NCBI GenBank assembly: GCA_903825695.1 | Contig: CAIKBP010000169.1 | Location: forward strand, 1-7,447 | Reading direction: 5' to 3' | Length of the DNA: 7,447 bases | Source: an uncultured Verrucomicrobiota bacterium | GTDB taxonomy: Bacteria; Verrucomicrobiota; Verrucomicrobiia; Palsa-1439 | Part shown: in pieces, positions 1 through 5,202 of the stretch | Layout of the letters: each line of letters begins with the position of its first letter | Position numbering within the stretch: position 1 is the stretch's first letter | Translations under genes and position numbers: made by a program | Notes under the pieces: generated by a model | What the model was told of the DNA's origin: nothing | What the model saw: the letters and a program-made list of their open reading frames with translations, nothing else | The model's database searches: none

Positions 1-146
1 CCTTCCACTATCATCTCCACACGGCCATCAGGCAGGTTCTGTACAAATCCTGTAACCTCGTAACCGCACGCCACCTCACGCGCCGTGTAACGGAACCCAA
101 TCCCCTGCACTCTGCCCGAGTAGTAAACGTGCGCTTGTTTCCGCAT
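1..146 (-). CDS. acyP: Acylphosphatase, N-terminal part (runs off the left edge)
   Basis: Small cytoplasmic enzyme that hydrolyses acyl phosphates such as carbamoyl phosphate and 1,3-bisphosphoglycerate. The reading frame from the ATG at 146 down to base 1 gives 48 residues plus two bases of a glycine codon. Both family signatures are visible. [10 protein letters not shown] (residues 10-19) carries the phosphate-binding loop and the conserved Arg19. [17 protein letters not shown] (33-49) contains the catalytic Asn37. Family members are about 90 residues long, so roughly half of the gene lies outside the window. No alternative in-frame start is needed, since the distance from Met1 to the first signature is normal for the family. 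There is no good Shine-Dalgarno. A candidate promoter (TTGACC, 17 bp, TAGTCT) ends only about 15 bases before the ATG. The gene is divergent from the plus-strand gene at 293. The family call is very secure; the symbol follows the family name. Confidence 0.93.
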   Translation of the reverse strand, partial: MRKQAHVYYSGRVQGIGFRYTAREVACGYEVTGFVQNLPDGRVEMIVE

Positions 147-161
147 GATGTCACGCCATGC

Positions 162-190
162 AGACTACCGAGAAAATTCAGCGAGGTCAA
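162..190 (-). promoter_or_regulatory. Candidate sigma70-type promoter of the acylphosphatase gene
   Basis: On the minus strand, TTGACC (190-185) and TAGTCT (167-162) are separated by exactly 17 bp. The -35 matches consensus at five of six bases and the -10 at three of six, keeping the outer T-A...T. The predicted start of transcription near 155 would leave a leader of only about 9 bases before the ATG at 146, which fits the missing Shine-Dalgarno. Found by eye only. Confidence 0.4.
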
Positions 191-238
191 GCAACCACGC
201 CTTTGTGCCCATGCACAACCATGTCCTGGCACGCCGAA

Positions 239-267
239 TTGAGCTTGCGTCCCGTCGCGAGTATGGT
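239..267 (+). promoter_or_regulatory. Candidate sigma70-type promoter of the gene at 293
   Basis: TTGAGC (239-244) and TATGGT (262-267) are separated by 17 bp, each matching consensus at four of six bases. The predicted transcription start near 274 would leave a leader of about 19 bases, just enough to include the Shine-Dalgarno GGAGG at 282-286. The arrangement is coherent, but the motif match is only moderate. Confidence 0.35.
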
Positions 268-292
268 TATACGGAAAACGCGGAGGAACGGT

Positions 293-1174
293 ATGGCGGC
301 ACTGGGCGGATTGTTTGGCGGCGGCAAATCGGGAAAGCATCCTCACTTCGACGCTCTTGCCGAAGCTATCCAGCGGAATTTTGCGCTCAAACTTGCTCCC
401 GCCACTCCAGAAGTTTTGACCGCGTTGGACGCGTTGACGTCGCGCCAATTGATCGACTTCGACAATGCTCACAGCACCGAGGGGCTGCAGGAATTGTTCA
501 GGGTGCGCTCGATCCGCATGACGGTCGATCCGGAAACGCACACCGTGAATTTGTTGGTGATGGCCGCTGCTCAGGTGGAAGACGAACTCCAAGCCGAGCA
601 CGCACAAGTGCGCACCATACACGTCGGCGCACACCATGCTACCACAATGATCATCAAACCCGCTGCTGCCGCCCTGATAGCAGATGCGCACTCGAACAAA
701 CCAGCTGTTGCAGCAGCCGTCGCGGCGTTGCCGTTGTCCTTTGAGCACCTGTCGTCAGTCGAGGCGCTCTGCAACGATATCGCTGATGTCTTTGTTAGGT
801 ACGGTCAACTGACTTCCGCGGACAAGGATGTCCTTAGGAAGATCAAGCCGATTAACACAACTGTGGAAGCACGCATCGTTTCGCTGGAACGCTGGGAAGC
901 GGAACTGAGGCGGCGCGTACGCGCCATCGCTGTCCCGAAAGCCGCGCCTCGGGTGTCGCTCGGCGCCGACCATGTCGAGGAGCAACCGAAGACGGAGGAA
1001 GAACTCACCCGCCGGTTCGAAACGATCGTGGCCTGTTCAAGTGATGGGGAAGGGGCAGACCCGAAGCAGCTAGCCCGCCGGTTGGACGCATTCATTGCCT
1101 GGGTCGCAAGGTTGATCAGGGAATTCGAAACCACAGGCGTCAGGTATCGGAACAAGCCCGTGTGGTTGCACTGA
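293..1174 (+). CDS. Conserved-looking hypothetical protein, soluble and largely helical
   Basis: I do not recognise this 293-residue protein. The ATG at 293 is chosen because GGAGG (282-286) sits six bases upstream. In-frame ATGs at 158 and 263 have no ribosome site and would add an extension that looks like translated promoter DNA. There is no signal peptide or membrane segment, so a cytoplasmic location is expected. The first 15 residues are Gly/Lys-rich (GGLFGGGKSGK at 5-15). Residues 17-120 mix helices with a possible beta segment (RSIRMTVDPETHTVNLLV, 72-89). Residues 124-147 are very alanine-rich. Residues 150-212 look like long amphipathic helices ending in an Arg/Glu-rich stretch. An acidic, probably flexible segment (229-256) precedes a final helix (257-280). 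It is monocistronic between the divergent acylphosphatase and the convergent tRNA-Pro. The reading frame is well supported; the function is unknown. Confidence 0.75.
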   Translation: MAALGGLFGGGKSGKHPHFDALAEAIQRNFALKLAPATPEVLTALDALTSRQLIDFDNAHSTEGLQELFRVRSIRMTVDPETHTVNLLVMAAAQVEDELQAEHAQVRTIHVGAHHATTMIIKPAAAALIADAHSNKPAVAAAVAALPLSFEHLSSVEALCNDIADVFVRYGQLTSADKDVLRKIKPINTTVEARIVSLERWEAELRRRVRAIAVPKAAPRVSLGADHVEEQPKTEEELTRRFETIVACSSDGEGADPKQLARRLDAFIAWVARLIREFETTGVRYRNKPVWLH

Positions 1175-1221
1175 GCAACGATCTGGCGCCATTTCTGGAA
1201 ATGCCGAGGTTTTGCCTGAAA

Positions 1222-1241
1222 ATGGTCGGGACGGTGGGATT
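1222..1241 (-). repeat. 20-bp copy of the tRNA-Pro 3' end
   Basis: ATGGTCGGGACGGTGGGATT occurs at 1222-1241 and again at 1286-1305. The second copy lies in the tRNA gene. On the minus strand it covers the last bases of the T loop, the 3' strand of the T stem, the 3' acceptor strand, the discriminator A, the CCA and one further base. The two copies are exact over 20 bp and 64 bp apart, with 44 bp between them. It could be the trace of an old integration or deletion, or a small local duplication. No tRNA fold surrounds the first copy. Confidence 0.85.
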
Positions 1242-1270
1242 GCCGTTGGACGACTAACGGCTTCCTCCAA

Positions 1271-1290
1271 ACCATCTCGTGTGAGATGGT
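1271..1290 (-). terminator. Perfect hairpin overlapping the tRNA-Pro 3' end; possible terminator or processing signal
   Basis: ACCATCTC (1271-1278) and GAGATGGT (1283-1290) are perfect inverted repeats around a 4-base loop. On the minus strand the first arm starts with the tRNA discriminator base and CCA, so the tail of the precursor could fold back onto the mature 3' end. The stem is followed by TTGGAGGAAG, not a T tract, so it is a poor intrinsic terminator. A role in 3' processing is equally possible. The structure is seen directly; the role is inferred. Confidence 0.4.
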
Positions 1291-1364
1291 CGGGACGGTG
1301 GGATTTGAACCCACGACCTCTTGGTCCCGAACCAAGCGCGCTAGCCAAACTGCGCTACGTCCCG
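1287..1364 (-). tRNA. tRNA-Pro (anticodon CGG), CCA encoded
   Basis: Read on the minus strand from 1364, the sequence folds as a complete cloverleaf. The 7-bp acceptor stem CGGGACG/CGTCCCG is perfect. The D arm is GCGC/GCGC with a 10-base loop. The anticodon stem CTTGG/CCAAG has loop TTCGGGA, giving anticodon CGG, which reads the proline codon CCG. The variable loop is 5 bases, and the T stem GTGGG/CCCAC carries loop TTCAAAT. The discriminator is A at 1290 and CCA is encoded at 1289-1287. All stems pair without mismatch. It lies downstream of dedA on the same strand, with 137 bp between them in which I see no convincing promoter. Confidence 0.96.
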
Positions 1365-1501
1365 AACCGACCATCAATCAATCTGCACTTATTTCCGCCC
1401 CGCAACCTCCCTGATACGCTTCGGACGCGCCGGGCAAATCACAAACTCAGATGCACGTCGGCCCTGCGCTGCATCCCGGTCACGCGCAACAACGCAGTTA
1501 A

Positions 1502-2143
1502 TCACACTTTCTTCCGTTGACGCAAGTATTCAATCACGCCGGGCAGAATCGAGAGGATGATGATTGCCAGAATCACTAACCCGAAGTTGTTTCGTACCAT
1601 GGGCATGTTGCCGAAGAAGTATCCGCCGAAGATGAACAGGGCAATCCATAGCACCCCGCCGATGACATTGTAGGTGATGAACCTCAGGTAGGTCATTCGT
1701 CCCAACCCGGCCACGAATGGTGCAAACGTCCTCACGATCGGCACGAACCGCGCGATAATTATCGTCTCGCCGCCATACCTCTCATAAAAAGCGTGCGTTT
1801 TGTCGAGGTGCTCCTTTTTCAGGATCTGGGGGTATTTCCTCGCCAATTCGTCGCCAAACAGATGTCCGATCCAATAATTCACTGTGTCGCCTGCCACGGC
1901 GGCGGCACTCAATAGAATGAATAGCCAGCCCGCATGAAGCGGGCCGCCAGCCGTCGCCGCCAGCGCACCGGCTGTAAACAACAGGGAATCGCCCGGCAAA
2001 ATCGGCGTCACCACCAATCCCGTTTCGCAAAAGATAATCAGGAATAGAATCGCATACGTCCAGACACCATAGTCTTGAATAGCCCCGTTCAAGTATTTGT
2101 CCAGATGCAGAAACAGGTCAATGAAGTTACGCGCTAGCTCCAT
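1502..2143 (-). CDS. dedA: DedA-family inner membrane protein
   Basis: Polytopic inner membrane protein of 213 residues, a normal length for the family. DedA proteins are linked to lipid scrambling or undecaprenyl-phosphate and phospholipid translocation and to proton-motive-force homeostasis. It resembles E. coli DedA itself more than YqjA or YghB. The hallmark [18 protein letters not shown] (39-56) has the acidic pair Glu40 and Asp52. [13 protein letters not shown] (85-97) follows, then [16 protein letters not shown] (131-146) with Arg132 and Arg138, the counterparts of residues needed in YqjA. Hydrophobic segments lie roughly at 26-62, 72-92, 153-178 and 184-204, and the C-terminus is basic (RQRKK). 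The ATG at 2143 is fixed by an in-frame TAA nine bases upstream of it. There is no Shine-Dalgarno. It is probably transcribed alone from the candidate promoter at 2156-2184. In this context a lipid-carrier recycling role would suit the neighbouring envelope genes, which is inference. Confidence 0.93.
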   Translation of the reverse strand: MELARNFIDLFLHLDKYLNGAIQDYGVWTYAILFLIIFCETGLVVTPILPGDSLLFTAGALAATAGGPLHAGWLFILLSAAAVAGDTVNYWIGHLFGDELARKYPQILKKEHLDKTHAFYERYGGETIIIARFVPIVRTFAPFVAGLGRMTYLRFITYNVIGGVLWIALFIFGGYFFGNMPMVRNNFGLVILAIIILSILPGVIEYLRQRKKV

Positions 2144-2155
2144 GCAATGTTGTTA

Positions 2156-2184
2156 CGTGTACCATGGCCAGCCCCATTTGTCAG
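2156..2184 (-). promoter_or_regulatory. Candidate promoter of dedA
   Basis: On the minus strand, CTGACA (2184-2179) and TACACG (2161-2156) are 17 bp apart. The -35 matches at five of six bases; the -10 is weak (three of six). Transcription would start near 2149, about six bases before the ATG, which would make the message nearly leaderless. The rest of the 157-bp gap up to 2300 holds a pyrimidine-rich stretch on the minus strand (about 2195-2225) but no clear hairpin terminator for the upstream operon. Confidence 0.28.
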
Positions 2185-2300
2185 GTACTAAGGTGGCGGA
2201 AAAAACTGAGAAGGAAAAAGTAAAACGCCAGCTCATGGTTTGTGTGTTATCGGGATAAGCGCAAGGGAGTTGGACGGCCGACTGTCAAACTCGTCGGTGA

Positions 2301-2966
2301 TCACCAGTATCGCGCAACCAGCTTGAAAAACCTCACTCCATCGTGCCACGGACGAATACGGCTGTGGCGCCCTTCTCGGTAGATGGTCCGGATCGGGACA
2401 CTCACGAGCTTGTGGCCCGCACGACCGGCCTGAATCAGCATTTCCGTCTCAGTTTCGAATCCCTTCGTGGTAAGCCGCATGTCGGCAAGCACTGCACGCC
2501 GCAACAATCTGAAGCCGCATTGGCTGTCGGGAATCGGCTGTCGTGCGAGTCGCCCAGCCAGCCACGAGGTGAACAGATTGGTTAAGTGCCGCACGAGCGG
2601 CATGCCGACGGCGTCGCGCATGCGTGTGCCAATCACGATGCTGGCTCCTGTCGCCTGCGCTGTCGTAACGAAATGTGGAATCTCCGCGGCGTCGTGCTGG
2701 CCATCGGCATCGAGGAACACGGCGAACTCAGCGTCTGATTTCCCAAAGAACTCCAGCCCCGTCGCAATTGCCGCACCCTTGCCCCGGTTTTGCGTGTGAC
2801 GCAACACCGTCGCGCCAGCGGCGCGCGCGACTGCCGCAGTGTCGTCGGTGGAGCCGTCGTCAACCACCGCCACCTCATAGACCAGTGGCCGCGCTTTCAC
2901 CACGACGGCAGCCACAGGCGCCGCTTCGTTGTACGCAGGAATGATGGCGATTGTCCGCTCAGTCAT
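2301..2966 (-). CDS. Family 2 glycosyltransferase (dolichyl/undecaprenyl-phosphate sugar transferase-like)
   Basis: GT-A-fold glycosyltransferase of 221 residues. It probably transfers a sugar from a nucleotide donor to a lipid or lipid-phosphate acceptor at the cytoplasmic face of the inner membrane. The start IAIIPAYNEA (6-15) is the GT2 nucleotide-binding strand. VVDDGSTDDT (34-43) and QNRGKGAAIATG (59-70) match the family's conserved loops. LDADGQHD (85-92) supplies the DxD metal site. PDSQCGFRLLRR (146-157) and KGFETETEML (168-177) are typical of the DPM1-like branch. There is no C-terminal membrane segment, so it is the short soluble or peripheral form. The ATG at 2966 overlaps the upstream acyltransferase stop by eight bases (ATGACTGA), which suggests translational coupling. 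It is the last gene of a three-gene operon. The acceptor cannot be read from sequence; a glycolipid made by the two upstream genes is the obvious candidate. Confidence 0.9.
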   Translation of the reverse strand: MTERTIAIIPAYNEAAPVAAVVVKARPLVYEVAVVDDGSTDDTAAVARAAGATVLRHTQNRGKGAAIATGLEFFGKSDAEFAVFLDADGQHDAAEIPHFVTTAQATGASIVIGTRMRDAVGMPLVRHLTNLFTSWLAGRLARQPIPDSQCGFRLLRRAVLADMRLTTKGFETETEMLIQAGRAGHKLVSVPIRTIYREGRHSRIRPWHDGVRFFKLVARYW

Positions 2967-3930
2967 GGGGTGTTTCCGCTGTAGCCGGTGCGGCTGAAGG
3001 CGGACTTCTCCGTGTGTTGTTGGTCATGGGTGCGCCGAATGCCGTGGCCATGGCCAGAGCCAGGTCTTGTTCGATGTCCCACGGGTTGTGGAATAGAAAC
3101 CATTGTTCGCTGTGTTGCAAGATTACCCGTTCTAGGGCGCGCACTATGCGGCGCATTACTGTTTCCACAGTGTCCTGTGCCGGATCCACAAAGATCGGGT
3201 CGTCGACAACGAATCGGAATCGATCCCCCGCGATGCGTACCATGAACGTCGGCAGGATCGGCGCACCCGTCGCCAACGCCAGCTTGGCCGGACCGGCTGG
3301 CAGCCGCGCCGGTTTGCCGAAGAAATCGAACACGGTGGTCGAAGCGCTGAAATCGCGGTCTCCGACCAGGGCTATGATCTCGTTGCGGCGCAGAGCAGTC
3401 AGACATTCACGCGCGGCCCGCCCCATTGGAATGCCGTGCAGTCCGCGGGCAGCGCGCTGACGCCAGTAAAGGTTATTCACTTTGGGGTCGGGATGCTGTA
3501 ACGCGACCGCGTGCACCGGATATCCGCGCGCCGCGACGCAGGCCACGCCCAACTCCCAGTTGCCAAGGTGCGCCGACAAGATGATCACTCCCTTGCCCCG
3601 CGCGCGCAGTGCGTCGAGCGTGCTCCATAATTCCGTCGTCTCGATCAGCCGGTTAAAACGCGCCGGGTCCATGTCCATAAAATGGAAAAAATCCACCATG
3701 TACTTGGCGAAGTTCAGGAAATTCTCACGCGCCAACGAGTGCAGCGCCCGCAGCGAGAGCGTCACGCCGGCATGTTCATGGATTTGCTGCAGGTTGGCGA
3801 TGACGCATTCTCGCCCGCGCCGGTCGAACAACACATAAAGGTCGGCGATGCGCCGGGCGAGGCCATAGCCGACCCGTCGGGGAAACACACGTCCCAGAAA
3901 CTTCGCCACCTTGAGTTGCAGATACTTCAC
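2959..3930 (-). CDS. LpxL/HtrB-like lysophospholipid (lipid A-type) acyltransferase
   Basis: Member of the bacterial lauroyl/myristoyl acyltransferase family, which adds secondary acyl chains to lipid A precursors from acyl-ACP at the inner membrane. The catalytic HX4E motif is in SAHLGNWELG (119-128), with His121 and Glu126. VGDRDFS (189-195) and PAGPAKLALATGAPILP (211-227) are further family blocks. HSEQWFLFHNPW (273-284) is the characteristic C-terminal signature. The length of 323 residues is normal. The last ~35 residues, rich in Ala, Pro, Thr and Ser, look disordered. The start is GTG at 3930, whose GTGA overlaps the stop of the upstream glycosyltransferase by four bases. The N-terminal 35 residues are amphipathic and basic, without the usual strong membrane anchor, so peripheral attachment is possible. 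Given its neighbours it may acylate a glycolipid and not lipid A. Family is secure; substrate is not. Confidence 0.92.
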   Translation of the reverse strand: MKYLQLKVAKFLGRVFPRRVGYGLARRIADLYVLFDRRGRECVIANLQQIHEHAGVTLSLRALHSLARENFLNFAKYMVDFFHFMDMDPARFNRLIETTELWSTLDALRARGKGVIILSAHLGNWELGVACVAARGYPVHAVALQHPDPKVNNLYWRQRAARGLHGIPMGRAARECLTALRRNEIIALVGDRDFSASTTVFDFFGKPARLPAGPAKLALATGAPILPTFMVRIAGDRFRFVVDDPIFVDPAQDTVETVMRRIVRALERVILQHSEQWFLFHNPWDIEQDLALAMATAFGAPMTNNTRRSPPSAAPATAETPHD

Positions 3931-5069
3931 CCTGGCGTCCTGTGTTTTGCTGCAAGCACTTCGAGGATTGCGTCTGCGGCCTCCATCGCCGACTGCGATC
4001 GCGCCAACACCCGCGCTCCGTCGCGCAGCAACCGCAGTTTCTCAGGGTTACGCAGAAATTCATCCACATGCCGCGCAACATCGGCGGCCTTGGTCGCCTG
4101 GACGGCGGCGTGGTGTGCCAGTAGGAACTGCGCGTTCTTTTCTTCCTGACCGGGGATTGGGTTGATGATGATCATCGGCGCGTGTTTGCTTAGCGCTTCC
4201 GCGGTGGTGATGCCGCCAGGCTTGGTGATCAGCACCTCTGCTACCTCCATCAACGCGTTCATGTTCTCGACGAACCCGAGCACTCTTGTCATGTGCCGGC
4301 GCGGTCGCCGCCGCCGCTGTAGATCATGGCGAAGACGTTTGTTCTTGCCGGTGACCACAATGATGTCAAACGGTTGTGGCAACGTGTCCAGCTTGCGGAT
4401 GATGGATTTGATCGGGCCAAGCCCGAGACTGCCTCCCATGACCACAATCTTCGGCAGGTCGGGTTTCAGTTTAAAATTCTCCAGCGCGACATCCCTGTTT
4501 CCTTGTTGGGCGAATTGCGCCGCGATGGGAATGCCGGTTACGCGGATGCGCTCTGCCAACACGCCCTGTCGCAACAAGCTGTCCTTCGTTTCGTCGTTCG
4601 GTGCGATGTACAGGTCCACTTCGTCGTCCGCCCAATACCGGTGCGCCACAAAGTCGGTAAGCACACCAACCAACATCAACCCGTGATTGCCCGTGGCTCG
4701 TTTCCAGGAGGCGACGACCCCGCAGGAGAAGGCTTGCGTGCAGACAATGGCATCAGGCGCGAAGTCCGCCAGCACCTGTTGGAGCTTCTTGGAATTGCCA
4801 CGGTTGAGCAGTTCGCGAATCCTGGTGGTGCGCTGCTTGAACTCGGGATTGTCGTACATGAACTCCCAAATCTCCGGCGCGGTCTTCAACATCGCGAGGT
4901 AGGTGTGAAACGTCATCCTCGACAGCACCGGATTGGCGTGGCTGAACGAGTCCAGCAACATCGACTCGATGTCGCCGTCACGCTGCTGCACCGCGTACTC
5001 CAAAGCCTTCGCGGCTGAGTGGTGCCCCGAATGCTCCGTCAAAAAGAGAAACAAAATGCGTTTACTCAT
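3927..5069 (-). CDS. MGDG synthase/UgtP-like GT28 glycosyltransferase
   Basis: 380-residue GT-B glycosyltransferase close in length to B. subtilis UgtP (processive diacylglycerol glucosyltransferase) and related to plant MGDG synthase. It should move a sugar from UDP-hexose to a diacylglycerol-type acceptor. The N-terminal MGDG-synthase domain opens with LTEHSGHHSAAKAL (10-23), the family's Gly/His acceptor-side loop. PDAIVCTQAF (105-114) follows. The donor-binding domain shows VVMGGSLGLGPI (209-220), VVTGKNKRL (238-246), LGFVENMNALM (264-274), ITKPGGITTAEAL (281-293) and INPIPGQEEKNA (302-313). The basic run RRRRPRR (252-258) could contact anionic lipid. The ATG at 5069 is chosen because AGAAGG lies seven bases upstream and a good promoter lies just before. 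A longer in-frame extension to 5660 overlaps the real gene on the other strand. It is the first gene of the minus-strand operon. Sugar and acceptor are not determinable here. Confidence 0.92.
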   Translation of the reverse strand: MSKRILFLFLTEHSGHHSAAKALEYAVQQRDGDIESMLLDSFSHANPVLSRMTFHTYLAMLKTAPEIWEFMYDNPEFKQRTTRIRELLNRGNSKKLQQVLADFAPDAIVCTQAFSCGVVASWKRATGNHGLMLVGVLTDFVAHRYWADDEVDLYIAPNDETKDSLLRQGVLAERIRVTGIPIAAQFAQQGNRDVALENFKLKPDLPKIVVMGGSLGLGPIKSIIRKLDTLPQPFDIIVVTGKNKRLRHDLQRRRRPRRHMTRVLGFVENMNALMEVAEVLITKPGGITTAEALSKHAPMIIINPIPGQEEKNAQFLLAHHAAVQATKAADVARHVDEFLRNPEKLRLLRDGARVLARSQSAMEAADAILEVLAAKHRTPG

Positions 5070-5090
5070 CCTCTCGCCTTCTTCTATTGC

Positions 5091-5120
5091 ACGATACAAG
5101 ACCGCCGCACCCACCGTCAA
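5091..5120 (-). promoter_or_regulatory. Candidate promoter of the glycolipid operon
   Basis: On the minus strand, TTGACG (5120-5115) and TATCGT (5096-5091) are 18 bp apart, matching consensus at five and four of six bases. Transcription would start near 5084, giving a 15-base leader that contains the Shine-Dalgarno AGAAGG before the ATG at 5069. This is the best promoter-like sequence in the window. A perfect inverted repeat abuts its upstream side. Confidence 0.5.
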
Positions 5121-5121
5121 T

Positions 5122-5137
5122 ACGCCGCTTGCGGCGT
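5122..5137. promoter_or_regulatory. Perfect 7+7 inverted repeat between divergent operons, possible operator
   Basis: ACGCCGC (5122-5128), a 2-base spacer TT, and GCGGCGT (5131-5137) form a perfect dyad. It lies one base upstream of the minus-strand -35 box and about 30 bp upstream of the plus-strand -35 candidate. That is a position where one regulator could act on both operons. The dyad is seen directly; an operator role is inference. The high GC content makes a chance occurrence possible. Confidence 0.35.
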
Positions 5138-5166
5138 CAGACCCGGCAAAAAACACGGAGACGAGC

Positions 5167-5194
5167 TTGCTAGTGACGCCAGTTCTGCTACACT
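5167..5194 (+). promoter_or_regulatory. Candidate promoter of the kdsC-lptC/lptA/lptB operon
   Basis: TTGCTA (5167-5172) and TACACT (5189-5194) are 16 bp apart, each matching consensus at four of six bases. The start of transcription would fall at about 5201, directly at the ATG at 5203, so the message would be leaderless or nearly so. That fits the absence of any Shine-Dalgarno before this ATG. If the true start codon lies further downstream, the leader would be longer. Confidence 0.3.
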
Positions 5195-5202
5195 GCCGCC
5201 GA

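Noticed and set aside
308..331. Walker A-like pattern GxxxxGKS (GLFGGGKS, residues 6-13) in the hypothetical protein
   Set aside because: It lies at the extreme N-terminus with no preceding beta strand and no Walker B or other NTPase motif follows, so it is probably just a Gly/Lys-rich tail.
11..748. Long minus-strand open frame of 245 codons
   Set aside because: Shadow of the real plus-strand gene at 293-1174. It also covers the acylphosphatase in the wrong frame and resembles no protein family.
1222..1305. Integrated genomic island at tRNA-Pro
   Set aside because: Only 44 bp lie between the repeat copies and no integrase or mobile gene is present in the window; at most a scar.
805..1377. 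Minus-strand open frame of 190 codons
   Set aside because: It overlaps the tRNA and the antisense of the hypothetical gene; its peptide includes translated tRNA sequence.
1212..1520. Plus-strand open frame of about 102 codons
   Set aside because: It is the antisense of tRNA-Pro; its WDLNPRPLGPEP-like peptide is a familiar artefact of translating tRNA genes.
2195..2300. Possible intrinsic terminator after the GT2 gene, suggested by T-rich minus-strand tracts
   Set aside because: No stable GC-rich stem precedes the T tracts; only a 5-bp TTATC/GATAA dyad and weak partial dyads are visible.
2467..4149. Several plus-strand open frames across the minus-strand operon (for example 2951-3460 and 3682-4149)
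   Set aside because: All are antisense to genes with full sets of family motifs and have no ribosome site or recognisable product.
4933..5202. Extension of the KdsC-LptC frame upstream to 4933
   Set aside because: It runs antisense through the start of the GT28 gene and its promoter region, with no conserved motif.
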